Positions 16,528 through 25,588 of a DNA stretch of 64,000 nt are shown piece by piece. Positions within the stretch are counted from its first letter, which is position 1. Each line of letters starts with the position of its first letter. Origin of the DNA: Balneola sp. GTDB taxonomy: Bacteria > Bacteroidota > Rhodothermia > Balneolales > Balneolaceae. The translations under genes were made by a program, and so were the position numbers. The stretch covers positions 124,001 to 188,000 of the forward strand of contig NZQV01000018.1 of the NCBI GenBank assembly GCA_002696035.1. The letters run 5' to 3'. The notes beneath the pieces were generated by a model. That model was not told the DNA's origin and ran no database searches. It saw only the letters and a list, made by a program, of their open reading frames with translations.

Positions 16528-18750
16528 TTATTCATTTTGCATCAGAACATCCCCAAAGGAGATCTCTTCAGCCGCAAGGATAAGCAATGTAGTAGGTAAC
16601 CCTTTCAGACGTTCCTGAATTTCAGAATAGTAAGCAGTGAAGTTTTCATCCGGTTTAGCCATCCCCAGTAAGATCAGGTCCGCATCAGAAGAAGATTCAT
16701 GCAAGATAGTGTTAAAAGAACGGCCATTTGAGACAATGATCTCGGGAGTAGCTCCGGTCCTTGCCTTTTCGATCAAGTTGGTAAGATTGTTATGAGCATC
16801 CTCAGCAGCTTTTTCGGAGTCAACTACCATCTTAAGCCTAACTTCAGCATCCCACCAGGCTCGGCTACTATTTAACAGATAGGCAACCATCATCATCAAT
16901 CCGCCATTGCCTTTTAAACCACCCCACCACACATCAATATATTTTTTATCTCCAAACCCCTTCTCTTTATCATCGTGAACGATCATCACGTTGCGACTCA
17001 TTTCATAGAAATCCTTGATCATTTTGCAATACTGATCTCTGATCTCTTCATTTTCACTGTCACCCAGAATGATGGTATTTGGCACCAATGCACCAAGCCC
17101 ATATGCTCTTACCAATCGCTCAGAACCTTCGAATGCATTCTCGGCTGTTGTCACTCTTACCAAGGCCTGCACGCTCCGTTTAGCTAAAAACTCACGGATA
17201 TTCTTCTCCATCTTATTGATCTGCGGAGTAGAAATGTTCTTGCTGGTAAGAACAGTGGCCACCGTCATCAGGCCACGATTGTGCGTCAACGAAAGGGCAA
17301 AATCAATGAGATGCCAGCGTTTTGTGGGCGCCCCTGACAGTACCAATGGATTGGGCCTCCATGTTTTTGCCTCTTCCTGGGCACTCAGGTTAAATAAGCC
17401 GGTTCGGGTAATGGCCATCCAAACTCCCCTGCGCACGTCTCCCCACGCAGACTGAAGCTCTCTTCCTTCCAGCCAAAGAAAAATGAGTACCACAAAAATA
17501 AAAGCAATTATGGTTGCAAAGGTGTTGATCAAAAACATCACGGCAATACAACCTGCTGCCCCTAATAGTGAAAATGACCAGTGGACTTTAAATTCTGGCC
17601 GAAAAGAAGGACTCTTTAGCAAACGCTCAATACCGGCCGTTATGTTGAGCATTCCATAAGTGGTCAGGAAAAACATGGTGAGAATGGGAGCGATCAAATT
17701 CAGGTTCCCGAAATAAACGGCAGTTAATGCTATTCCCAACGTAAGCACGGTTCCTAACCGGGGAGTGTCTTCTTCTCCCTCGCCTTTGCCCAGCCAACTT
17801 AGCCAGCGGGGAAGAACTTTATCTCGCGCCAGTGCCTGAAGTACACGGGGCGCACCCAAAATACTGCCCATCGCACTGGAAAGGGTAGCTCCCCAAACAC
17901 CGATGAGAATAGCATCTCCCCAATACGAAAGTTTTCGCATGATCAAAGGATCTTCAATGAGTGTGAGTGCATCAGCCCGGTTTGCCAGGATGATCGGCAA
18001 CAGCATGTAGATCACATATCCAACTCCGATAGCATAAAATGTACCTTTCGGGATCGACTTCTTGGGGTCTTTCAGATCTCCAGACATATTAACGCCGGCC
18101 ATGATCCCGGTAACCGCAGGAAAGAAGACCGCAAATACCACCCAGAATCCTGCTGAATTTTCTGATGAAGCTCCCCACATTTCAATATTAGACTGCTCAA
18201 TAGGACTTCCAAAAATAAGAGATAACAAAGACAGCACGATACCAAACATGATAAAATACTGGACACGAATGGCTGCTTTAGCTGAGACCAATGCAAAAAT
18301 AGCCACCAAGATGGTAGTAACAATTCCCACGGCGGTCATATCCAATTCAGGGAACACGCTAACCACACTTTCAGCAAAACCTATGGTATACAGTGCAATG
18401 GAAAGAGCTTGCGCAAGATAGAGTGGGATGCCAATAGCTCCGCCAGATTCAATTCCCAGGGAGCGACTGATCATATAATAAGCACCGCCTGTACGCACCC
18501 TCTGATCGGTAGCAATAGAAGCAATGGATAGTGCTGTTAGAAAAGTAATTGAAGTGGCTACGGTAACAATGATTAGCGTACCGATAAGCCCCACATTTCC
18601 GACTACCCAACCGAAACGGAGGTACATAATTACGCCAAGAATAGTAAGAATAGAAGGCGTAAAAACTCCGCCGAATGTCCCTAATCCCGTTTCACTCCCT
18701 TTGACGACTTCTTCTTTGGGGGGGAACATTCGCTTAAACCGTTCTCTCAT
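16528..18750 (-). CDS. SLC12-type cation-chloride cotransporter / amino-acid permease-like protein
   Basis: A 740-residue protein. Residues ~18-440 hold about 12 TM segments of the APC fold, beginning with LGTFGGVFTPSILTILGVIMYLR, the opening found in Na-K-Cl cotransporters. Residues ~470-740 are a soluble C-terminal domain like that of eukaryotic SLC12 proteins (NGGLMMMVAYLLNSSRAW is typical). Probable role: electroneutral cation-chloride or potassium transport at the inner membrane. It is the third gene of panC-panD-transporter, 36 nt after panD; a link to pantothenate synthesis is not evident. Confidence 0.88.
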   Translation of the reverse strand: MRERFKRMFPPKEEVVKGSETGLGTFGGVFTPSILTILGVIMYLRFGWVVGNVGLIGTLIIVTVATSITFLTALSIASIATDQRVRTGGAYYMISRSLGIESGGAIGIPLYLAQALSIALYTIGFAESVVSVFPELDMTAVGIVTTILVAIFALVSAKAAIRVQYFIMFGIVLSLLSLIFGSPIEQSNIEMWGASSENSAGFWVVFAVFFPAVTGIMAGVNMSGDLKDPKKSIPKGTFYAIGVGYVIYMLLPIILANRADALTLIEDPLIMRKLSYWGDAILIGVWGATLSSAMGSILGAPRVLQALARDKVLPRWLSWLGKGEGEEDTPRLGTVLTLGIALTAVYFGNLNLIAPILTMFFLTTYGMLNITAGIERLLKSPSFRPEFKVHWSFSLLGAAGCIAVMFLINTFATIIAFIFVVLIFLWLEGRELQSAWGDVRRGVWMAITRTGLFNLSAQEEAKTWRPNPLVLSGAPTKRWHLIDFALSLTHNRGLMTVATVLTSKNISTPQINKMEKNIREFLAKRSVQALVRVTTAENAFEGSERLVRAYGLGALVPNTIILGDSENEEIRDQYCKMIKDFYEMSRNVMIVHDDKEKGFGDKKYIDVWWGGLKGNGGLMMMVAYLLNSSRAWWDAEVRLKMVVDSEKAAEDAHNNLTNLIEKARTGATPEIIVSNGRSFNTILHESSSDADLILLGMAKPDENFTAYYSEIQERLKGLPTTLLILAAEEISFGDVLMQNE

Positions 18751-18786
18751 TTCCCTACTCCCACACAGCTAAAAAATAAAATGATC

Positions 18787-19218
18787 TCAGCCCCCTTGAT
18801 CAACTAATGTGTTATCAACCAAACCGGTTTCAAGGTCATAAGAAGTGCCCGGCTGGGTGTTGTCTATTACATCTTTGGGATCGTTATTTTCATCTACAAT
18901 AACCACACGAGGCTTGTGGTCTTTGGCTTCCTCGGGGGTCATTTCTGCATAACTGATAACAATGATTCGATCTCCGACCTGCGTCATACGAGCTGCAGCG
19001 CCATTTAGACAACAAACACGGCTTCCTCGTTCTCCGGGAATGGTATAAGTTTCGAGCCGGGCTCCGTTGGTGATATTTAATACCTGCACTTTTTCATAAG
19101 GAAGAAGATTAGCGGCATCCAGCAGATCCTGATCGATGGTAATACTACCTTCGTACATCAGGTTTGCTTCGGTTACTGCCATTTGGTGCAGTTTAGATTT
19201 AAACATCGTGATTTTCAT
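18787..19218 (-). CDS. panD: aspartate 1-decarboxylase
   Basis: A 143-residue pyruvoyl enzyme converting aspartate to beta-alanine for pantothenate. The self-cleavage site is at Gly24-Ser25 in YEGSITID, which leaves Ser25 as the pyruvoyl group. K9, Y22 and the [11 protein letters not shown] segment are as in the family. It is somewhat longer than E. coli PanD (126) because of a C-terminal tail (residues 120-143). It follows panC by 9 nt, so the beta-alanine made is used directly by the neighbouring enzyme. Confidence 0.97.
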   Translation of the reverse strand: MKITMFKSKLHQMAVTEANLMYEGSITIDQDLLDAANLLPYEKVQVLNITNGARLETYTIPGERGSRVCCLNGAAARMTQVGDRIIVISYAEMTPEEAKDHKPRVVIVDENNDPKDVIDNTQPGTSYDLETGLVDNTLVDQGG

Positions 19219-19227
19219 AGGTATTGC

Positions 19228-20088
19228 TCAGAGGTCTAAAATTATGTTATCGATCAGGCGGGTTTGTCCTACATAAACCGCGCCGGCTAAAATATATTTA
19301 TTACCGGTTTCCAACTTTTCTACCGGCTCCATCGTTTTCATGGAAAACACATTAAGATAATCATTTTTGAAGCCTTTCGCTTCCAGTTCATCTTGTTGAT
19401 GATCTAACAACAATTTGGGCTCCATCACTCCATCTTTGATCTGGCGTTCCACATACTGCAGTGCCCTGTATAAACCGGGGGCTATCTTCCTTTGTTCATC
19501 ATTTAAATACGCATTCCGGCTGCTCAGCGCGAGACCGTCATTGGCACGTGCTATAGGCGCGGCAATCAACTCAACATCATGGTTGAATTCGTGCACCATC
19601 TGCTTCAGGATCTGAAACTGCTGAATATCCTTTTGACCAAAAATTGCCACATTCGGCTCTATGATGTTGAAGAATTTATTCACCACTAACACAATCCCTT
19701 CAAAAAAACCGGGGCGGCTTCCCCCATCCATATACTCATTCAAGGTATCCACCTCAATGCGAAAATACTTTTTCCCGGAACCATACATGACCTTATCATT
19801 CGGAGTAAAAACCAATGAGGCTCCCTCCTTTTCACATGCATCCAAATCAACCTGAACCTGCCGAGGATAGTCCTCAAAATCTTCATTCGGCCCAAACTGC
19901 TCTGGATTTACATAAATGGAAACCACCACTTCATCTGCTTTTTTCTTTGCAAGGCGAATCAGCGACAAGTGTCCTTCATGCAATGCTCCCATAGTTGGAA
20001 CAAAAGCGATAGTCTTACCTTGTTTTTTCAGGGCTGAAATTTCCTTCCTGATCTCATCAATGGAAGTACACTGTTTCATGAACGACAA
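19228..20088 (-). CDS. panC: pantoate--beta-alanine ligase
   Basis: A 286-residue ATP-dependent ligase joining pantoate and beta-alanine to give pantothenate. Motifs: FVPTMGALHEGHLSL (HxGH nucleotide site, near residue 35), VVSIYVNPEQFGPNEDF, FGQKDIQQ, and the KMSKS-equivalent region with GLALSSRN. First gene of the panC-panD-transporter operon, convergent with nothing and downstream of typA's terminator. Confidence 0.97.
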   Translation of the reverse strand: MSFMKQCTSIDEIRKEISALKKQGKTIAFVPTMGALHEGHLSLIRLAKKKADEVVVSIYVNPEQFGPNEDFEDYPRQVQVDLDACEKEGASLVFTPNDKVMYGSGKKYFRIEVDTLNEYMDGGSRPGFFEGIVLVVNKFFNIIEPNVAIFGQKDIQQFQILKQMVHEFNHDVELIAAPIARANDGLALSSRNAYLNDEQRKIAPGLYRALQYVERQIKDGVMEPKLLLDHQQDELEAKGFKNDYLNVFSMKTMEPVEKLETGNKYILAGAVYVGQTRLIDNIILDL

Positions 20089-20238
20089 TGGTTAATTTTG
20101 AAAGGGCATAAAGGTACTGATTTATTTGATGAAGTTTGAATATTCATACGTTCCAAAAAAGTGTTTGGTGCAGTTGGAGCTTACACCTGTATTCGGTATC
20201 TATGGAAGGCTTGATCTTTTCTATAAAGTAGTTGAAAC

Positions 20239-20274
20239 AAAAAAAGGCTTTCGATATTTCCATCGAAAGCCTTT
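20239..20274 (-). terminator. Rho-independent terminator after typA
   Basis: A 13-bp perfect stem (AAAGGCTTTCGAT / ATCGAAAGCCTTT, 20243-20255 and 20262-20274). On the minus strand it ends in a T tract (the A run at 20239-20245). Confidence 0.9.
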
Positions 20275-20299
20275 TATCAATTCAATTTGAAGAGCGATT

Positions 20300-22120
20300 C
20301 TAAACGCCTGCTTTTTGCTTCTCAGCTCTTTTACGTTCGTTGTGATCAAGATGCATTTTACGAATTCGAAGACTTTTTGGCGTTACTTCCAACAGCTCAT
20401 CATTATCAATAAATTCGATACACTGCTCAAGACTTAACTTCCTGGCTTGATTTAATTTTACTGAATCGGACGTCTGTGTAGCTCGGTGGTTGGTCAGGTT
20501 TTTCTTCTTCACCACATTCACCACCATATCGTCGCTGCGTTTGTTTTGGCCAACAACCTGTCCTGCATATACAGGATCTCCGGGCTTAACAAAAAATTCT
20601 CCGCGATCTTGTACGCCTTCCAGGGCATAGCCTGTTACATCGCCTTGTTCCAGTGCAATCAGCGCTCCGCGGGTTCTTCCGGGGATCTCGCCTGCATAGG
20701 GCTCATAGGCATCAAACTGCTGGTGCATAATTCCGGTTCCACGCGTTTCCGTCAACATTTCGCCACGGAATCCGATCAACCCACGGGAAGGAACACGGAA
20801 TTCAATTCGGTTGTTTTCCCCTTCTTGGCTCATGGAGGTCATGATCCCTTTTCGTTTCTGAAGGTTATCGATCACCCGGTTGCTGTAATCAGTCAATACA
20901 TCAACTACTACTTCTTCCACCGGTTCGTGAGTTACTCCATCAACTTCTTTGAAAAGTACTTCCGGTCGGGAAACCGAGAATTCAAATCCTTCACGGCGCA
21001 TGGTTTCAATTAAAATAGCCATCTGTAATTCACCACGACCAGAAACTTTATAGATATCAGGACTTTCCGTCTGCTCTACACGCATAGCTACATTGGTGCG
21101 AACTTCTTTTGTCAACCGGTCTTTCAACTGATTAGAAGTCACATAATCCCCTTCTTTTCCTGCAAAAGGAGAATTGTTTACGCGGAAATACATCGCGATA
21201 GTCGGTTTATCCATGTCCACATATTCCAGGGGACTCATGTCTGCGGTATCGGTCAGTGTATCGCCTACATTTACTTCTTCATAGCCCGCAAGTGCGATGA
21301 TGTCTCCAGCTACGGCGTGTTCAACCGGCTCTCGTTGCAGTCCGTTAAAAGTATACAATTTGGTGGCACGGGCTTTTTCCCGAACCTCTCCTTTACCATT
21401 CATCAGCGCAACTTCTTGCCCAATTTTGATAGTGCCTTGTTCTATCCTTCCAACGGCAATACGGCCTACATAGTCATTCCAGTCGATGCTGCTTACCAGC
21501 ATTTTGAATTTGGCTTCAGTGTTTTGCTCAGGTGCAGGCACATGCTCCACGATCTTATCAAGAAGGGGAGCCAGATCTACATCTTCGTCTTCCAGATTCT
21601 CTTTGGCTATACCGTTTACTGCAACTGCGTACAGTACAGGGAAGTCGAGCTGTTCGTTTGTTGCATCAAGCATTACAAACAAGTCAAAAATTTCATCTAA
21701 TACGGCATCAGGGCGGGCATCTTTCCGGTCGATCTTATTGATAACTACGATCGGCTGATATCCCAGACTCAACGACTTTCGAAGTACGAACTTTGTTTGT
21801 GGAAGTGGTCCCTCAGCAGCATCTACCAAAAGGATCACTCCGTTCACCATTTTCAGGATACGTTCCACTTCACCCCCAAAATCGGCGTGACCCGGTGTAT
21901 CCACGATATTGATCTTCGTGTCATTCCAATTAACAGCCGTGTTTTTTGAACTGATGGTGATTCCGCGTTCCTTTTCCAGATCGCCGGAATCCATGACCCT
22001 CTCGTCTACCTGTTGGTTCTCTCTAAACGTTCCACTCTGTTTTAGAATTTGATCTACCAGTGTGGTTTTGCCATGATCTACGTGAGCAATGATGGCGATA
22101 TTTCTTAAATCTTGTGACAT
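20300..22120 (-). CDS. typA: ribosome-associated GTPase TypA/BipA
   Basis: A 606-residue translational GTPase. G1 is AHVDHGKTTL (near residue 14), G2 includes RGITI, G3 is DTPGHADFGGEVER and G4 is VINKIDRKDARP; domains like those of EF-G follow, then the BipA-specific C-terminal domain (SQEGENNRIEFRVPSRGLIGFR; TNHRATQTSDSVKLNQARK). It assists 50S assembly and growth under stress or low temperature. Monocistronic with a strong terminator. Confidence 0.98.
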   Translation of the reverse strand: MSQDLRNIAIIAHVDHGKTTLVDQILKQSGTFRENQQVDERVMDSGDLEKERGITISSKNTAVNWNDTKINIVDTPGHADFGGEVERILKMVNGVILLVDAAEGPLPQTKFVLRKSLSLGYQPIVVINKIDRKDARPDAVLDEIFDLFVMLDATNEQLDFPVLYAVAVNGIAKENLEDEDVDLAPLLDKIVEHVPAPEQNTEAKFKMLVSSIDWNDYVGRIAVGRIEQGTIKIGQEVALMNGKGEVREKARATKLYTFNGLQREPVEHAVAGDIIALAGYEEVNVGDTLTDTADMSPLEYVDMDKPTIAMYFRVNNSPFAGKEGDYVTSNQLKDRLTKEVRTNVAMRVEQTESPDIYKVSGRGELQMAILIETMRREGFEFSVSRPEVLFKEVDGVTHEPVEEVVVDVLTDYSNRVIDNLQKRKGIMTSMSQEGENNRIEFRVPSRGLIGFRGEMLTETRGTGIMHQQFDAYEPYAGEIPGRTRGALIALEQGDVTGYALEGVQDRGEFFVKPGDPVYAGQVVGQNKRSDDMVVNVVKKKNLTNHRATQTSDSVKLNQARKLSLEQCIEFIDNDELLEVTPKSLRIRKMHLDHNERKRAEKQKAGV

Positions 22121-22335
22121 GTAGGTGTGTAAAATCTATTATTTAAAATGAGGTAGCTGACCGGTTTATCTTTTTGATCGAAATTGACAAGTAACGATCT
22201 TTAGTTATCCACTAATTCACCGAAAAACAGCAAGCCTTAAATATACGGTTTATTTGGCGATTTCCGTATTAATTAATTGAGAATAAATTTTGATCACAAT
22301 TAAAAGACCACTGTACTATTCTGGAAAGATTTCGC

Positions 22336-22359
22336 TATCTTTGCATAAATATATATGCA
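22336..22359 (+). promoter_or_regulatory. promoter/operator of the vapBC pair
   Basis: A perfect Bacteroidota -7 box TATCTTTG (22336-22343) runs into the inverted repeat TGCATA-N6-TATGCA (22342-22347, 22354-22359), 17 nt before the vapB ATG. The arrangement fits autoregulation by the VapB-VapC complex, as known for these modules. No clear -33 box was found. Confidence 0.5.
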
Positions 22360-22376
22360 TCAATACATATAATATC

Positions 22377-22574
22377 ATGAGAACAACATTAGACATACCT
22401 GAAAAACTGATCGATGAGGCTATGAAGGCAACTGGAGCAAAAACTAAAAGTCAGCTCATCAAAGATGCTTTACAGGAGCAAATTGACCGTTCAAAGCGTA
22501 AAAAATTGATTGCGCTTAAAGGCACTGTCGATCTGGATATCGACCTGGATACTCTCAGAGATCGTAAACTGTAA
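22377..22574 (+). CDS. vapB: VapB-type antitoxin
   Basis: A 65-residue protein with a ribbon-helix-helix N-terminus (MRTTLDIPEKLIDEAMKATG, then KTKSQLIKDALQEQI) and an acidic tail (DLDIDLDTLRD) for toxin binding. Such proteins neutralise a PIN-domain RNase and repress their own operon. An upstream in-frame ATG at 22290 would add 29 residues without family support and would start ahead of the promoter/operator, so I chose 22377. The toxin gene starts 3 nt after the stop. Confidence 0.88.
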   Translation: MRTTLDIPEKLIDEAMKATGAKTKSQLIKDALQEQIDRSKRKKLIALKGTVDLDIDLDTLRDRKL

Positions 22575-22577
22575 ACA

Positions 22578-22973
22578 ATGTCTCGATATAAGGTTTTAGT
22601 AGATAGTTCAGTATGGATAGATTATTTCAAGAATGGAAATTATCCTGAGTTGGATTTCCTTATTGAAGAAGAGCTTGCCTGCATCAATGAACTGATCTTA
22701 ACTGAAATAGCTCCTCTACTGAAGAAGAAGAAAAAAGACGATTTACTTGAAGGTTTACGTGCCATTGAGAAGATTCCTTTGAATATTGATTGGGAGATTA
22801 TTCGCCATTATCAATTGGCAAATTTAAAAACTGGCATAAATAAAGTGGGTATTCCTGACCTGATTATTTTACAACAAGTAATTGATGAAAAAATTTCACT
22901 TTTTTCTTTGGACAAGCATTTTAGAATGATGAAAGAACATTTACATTTTGATCTTTTCAACTTCAATAGATAA
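22578..22973 (+). CDS. vapC: VapC-type PIN-domain ribonuclease toxin
   Basis: A 131-residue PIN protein. The four acidic metal-binding residues are all present: D9 in VLVDSSVWIDYF, E43 in ILTEIA, D94 in GIPDLII and D112 in SLDKHF. VapC enzymes cut tRNA or rRNA when the antitoxin is lost. Coding overlap with vapB is nearly zero (3 nt gap), the usual arrangement. The gene looks intact, so the module is probably functional. A lysine run at residues 49-53 is a local oddity. Confidence 0.9.
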   Translation: MSRYKVLVDSSVWIDYFKNGNYPELDFLIEEELACINELILTEIAPLLKKKKKDDLLEGLRAIEKIPLNIDWEIIRHYQLANLKTGINKVGIPDLIILQQVIDEKISLFSLDKHFRMMKEHLHFDLFNFNR

Positions 22974-22975
22974 AC

Positions 22976-23932
22976 ATGCTCATCCCTATTCTCTGGCTCA
23001 TTTTTGGGCTGATATTTTTACTTAAAGGTGCCGACTGGCTCGTTGATGGCGCTTCAGCACTCGCAAAAAAATTCAATATTTCTGATCTGGCAATAGGACT
23101 TACCATCGTTGCTTTTGGAACTTCAGCCCCGGAATTGGTGGTGAATGTAATGGGAAGTATGCAGGGACATCACGAGATCGTTTTCGCAAATGTGATCGGA
23201 AGTAACAATTTCAATCTTCTGGTGATTTTGGGAATCTCCGGTTTGATAACCCCGCTTGTGGTGCAATCCAGTACCGTTTGGAAAGAAATACCCATATCCC
23301 TTTTTGGAGCAATTTTACTTTTCATCGTAGCTAATGACTTTTGGTCCCCCAAGACCTTCACACTTTCCCGTATCGACGGCTTCCTTTTTCTGCTCCTATT
23401 CGCAGGATTTCTGTTCTATGTGTATAAACAACTTTCTTCTGATTCTGCAGAAACCGGGTCACCGGAAAAACCATATTCACAATTCAAGATCTGGAGCTTC
23501 ATCATTATCGGATTAGCCGGACTGGTATTTGGAGGACGGTTGGTGGTCAACAATGCCATTGAAATTGCAACGGTATTAGGAATCAGTGAAAAGATCATTG
23601 GGTTAACCATCATCGCCGCTGGAACTTCCCTGCCGGAACTGGCTACTTCCATTGTAGCCGCCATGCGTAAGAATGTAGATATCGCTGTGGGGAATATCAT
23701 TGGCTCCAACATCTTCAATATCTTTCTGATCCTGGGAATTAGTTCCCTGGTAAATCCGATCAGCTACAATCCCTCTTTTAATTCGGAAATGTACCTGCTG
23801 GGCGGGGGAACTTTACTCCTGTTTATCGGGATGTTTACCGGACAGAAGAAAAAGCTGGATCGCTGGGAAGCTGCCCTTTTGCTGCTGATCTTTTTGGGAT
23901 ATACCGGGTATTTGATTGCCGGGGAGATTTGA
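22976..23932 (+). CDS. calcium/sodium antiporter (CaCA family, YrbG-like)
   Basis: A 318-residue inner-membrane protein with ten or so TM segments and the duplicated alpha-repeat motifs: GLTIVAFGTSAPELVVNV (near residue 40) and GLTIIAAGTSLPELATSI (near residue 205), each followed by GNVIGSN / GNIIGSN. It exchanges Ca2+ or another cation for Na+ or H+. It begins 3 nt after vapC, but this is likely chance adjacency to the toxin-antitoxin pair rather than a functional link. Confidence 0.93.
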   Translation: MLIPILWLIFGLIFLLKGADWLVDGASALAKKFNISDLAIGLTIVAFGTSAPELVVNVMGSMQGHHEIVFANVIGSNNFNLLVILGISGLITPLVVQSSTVWKEIPISLFGAILLFIVANDFWSPKTFTLSRIDGFLFLLLFAGFLFYVYKQLSSDSAETGSPEKPYSQFKIWSFIIIGLAGLVFGGRLVVNNAIEIATVLGISEKIIGLTIIAAGTSLPELATSIVAAMRKNVDIAVGNIIGSNIFNIFLILGISSLVNPISYNPSFNSEMYLLGGGTLLLFIGMFTGQKKKLDRWEAALLLLIFLGYTGYLIAGEI

Positions 23933-23957
23933 AACATCGGCCCCAATGCCCGGGAAA

Positions 23958-24000
23958 CGCTCGCTGGTTCTAACACTTTTGTTTGATCCTGCAGCGAGCG
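23958..24000. repeat. GC-rich inverted repeat
   Basis: CGCTCGCTG (23958-23966) and CAGCGAGCG (23992-24000) form a 9-bp perfect inverted repeat with a 25-nt loop. There is no T tract, so it is not a standard terminator. It resembles the GCGAG-rich repeat at 25417-25450. Confidence 0.5.
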
Positions 24001-24113
24001 ATAGATCCTGAGAGCCTTGCGAAAATGATGGATTCATTACTGTCATTTCATCAGTTTATGTTGATTTAATGCTCTGGTAACCGTTTAGTAATATTTGGAT
24101 TCCATATTCCAAT

Positions 24114-24713
24114 ATGAAATCATGTTACCACATACTCTTTCTTCTGACCGCTATTTTGCACATTCCTTTTAGTCTTGCATCTGCCCAGGATGCCAAAGAT
24201 GAGATCGAAAAATCTATATCTCGTGATGCAATGCCAGCCAGTGCCTTATCACAGATAAATCAATTTTGGAATGAGCAGAAAAAAGTAGATTTTTATCTTC
24301 AATCACACGGTGAAATGATCAGCTATGAAGCAAAGCTTGATTGGGAAGGTCATCAATACAGTATCGAATTTGATTCAACTGGTTCGCTCATCGACGTTGA
24401 GCAGCTTATCAAGTTTGAGCAACTTCCCGAAGCTTTGCGGAACACCATCACAGAAGAAATAGACAAACAGTACACCCGGTTCAAATTCACCCGGATACAG
24501 CGTCAGTTTTCAGCTTCGGAAGAAGATGACAATGACGAGGTTCTGGAAGATGTGCTTGATGAAGATTTCGAAGACCTAATAATTAACTTTGAAATAGAAA
24601 TTGATGCACAAAACAAAAAAGTACTTGGGTCATTTGAGTTACTGTTTGACGAACATGGAAATTTAATTCAGAAACGTAGAATTGTGAGACGTTCGCTGGA
24701 TAACATCTGGTAA
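24114..24713 (+). CDS. secreted hypothetical protein, PepSY-like
   Basis: A 199-residue protein with a signal peptide (cleavage near SLASAQ, residue 25). The body has two similar alpha/beta segments around VDFYLQSHGEMISYEAKLDWEG and EFDSTGSLIDVE, reminiscent of PepSY-like/BLIP-like proteins that bind at the cell envelope, but I cannot name the family with certainty. An acidic stretch (residues 138-156) lies in the middle. It precedes the DUF2490 gene by 3 nt, so the two are probably cotranscribed. Confidence 0.6.
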   Translation: MKSCYHILFLLTAILHIPFSLASAQDAKDEIEKSISRDAMPASALSQINQFWNEQKKVDFYLQSHGEMISYEAKLDWEGHQYSIEFDSTGSLIDVEQLIKFEQLPEALRNTITEEIDKQYTRFKFTRIQRQFSASEEDDNDEVLEDVLDEDFEDLIINFEIEIDAQNKKVLGSFELLFDEHGNLIQKRRIVRRSLDNIW

Positions 24714-24716
24714 TAC

Positions 24717-25400
24717 ATGAAGTTTTTAAAAACCTGGGCGCTACTGGCAGTGGCAACACTGCTTCCGGTATGTGCATTTTCGCAACAAGCAGAACTCATC
24801 TGGAATCCTGAACTTTCCTATTCCTGGAAATCATCTGACCGAATTGGATTTAATGCCAAGCTCTCGGTCTTCAATTCCATCCGGGATTTTAATAATGATG
24901 GTGCTATTCAATACATCGAGCCACAATTTTCATTTTCTTATGGTCTTTCTGCAGGAACCAAAATTGGCGGCGGATATTACTACCGGCTCTCAACTCCCCT
25001 GATCGATGGCTATCAATATGAGCATCGTTTCCTGCAACAAATCGGGTTTATTTCCTATATCGGAGATCGAAGATTGGCTCACCGGGTTCGGCTCGAGCAA
25101 CGCGTTCGTTCAAGTTCATACCAAAACAGACTACGCTATCGTCTGAGCTACGATTTTCCGCTACAAGGCGAAAAACTCGACCCCGGCGAAAAATACCTCA
25201 TCCTGAAAGACGAGATGATGACTGCTTTCAACAAAAATGAAGCTGATGCGGAGAACCGTGCTTCCGTTGGACTAGGCTGGTATTTCAATTCAAAACAAAA
25301 ATTTGAGCTGGGACTCCAATACCGCACGCAAGATATCTTCAGCGATGGGGGGATCAGTCATCTTTTCCTGATCAGTACTTCGTATTATTTGAATAGGTAA
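24717..25400 (+). CDS. DUF2490-type outer-membrane beta-barrel protein
   Basis: A 227-residue protein with a signal peptide (cleavage near CAFSQ, residue 23). The rest alternates hydrophobic and polar residues as in a beta-barrel and ends in an aromatic pattern (YYLNR). Pieces such as LEQRVRSSSYQNRLRYRLSY are typical of DUF2490 proteins in Bacteroidota. Function unknown. It is likely cotranscribed with the PepSY-like gene. Confidence 0.75.
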   Translation: MKFLKTWALLAVATLLPVCAFSQQAELIWNPELSYSWKSSDRIGFNAKLSVFNSIRDFNNDGAIQYIEPQFSFSYGLSAGTKIGGGYYYRLSTPLIDGYQYEHRFLQQIGFISYIGDRRLAHRVRLEQRVRSSSYQNRLRYRLSYDFPLQGEKLDPGEKYLILKDEMMTAFNKNEADAENRASVGLGWYFNSKQKFELGLQYRTQDIFSDGGISHLFLISTSYYLNR

Positions 25401-25416
25401 GATAAGTTTTGGGCCG

Positions 25417-25450
25417 AACGCTGCGAGGTCTTGGGGACGCTCGCAGCGTT
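25417..25450. repeat. perfect 11-bp inverted repeat in the intergenic gap
   Basis: AACGCTGCGAG (25417-25427) and CTCGCAGCGTT (25440-25450), 12-nt loop; a further CCTCGCAGCGTGCGG occurs at 25478-25492. This may be an extragenic palindromic repeat shared with 23958-24000; it could also limit read-through. Confidence 0.55.
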
Positions 25451-25588
25451 CTACATCCTTTTTTATTCCGCAGCAACCTCGCAGCGTGCGGTAGCTCCTG
25501 TACCGATATTTTCGGGATTGCGAAATGATTGTTGAAATAGACTCCACTCAATTCTACTTTTCTAAATAACGAAATAATCTGAAAGATC

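Noticed and set aside
20486-21700. Several long frames on the plus strand opposite typA (up to 175 codons)
   Set aside because: Mirror frames of typA with no family pattern or ribosome-binding site.
22290-22376. Upstream ATG for VapB giving 29 extra residues
   Set aside because: The family start MRTTLDIPEK is internal, and the promoter/operator lies between the two starts.
23942-24000. Terminator after the cation antiporter gene
   Set aside because: The inverted repeat has a long loop and no T tract.
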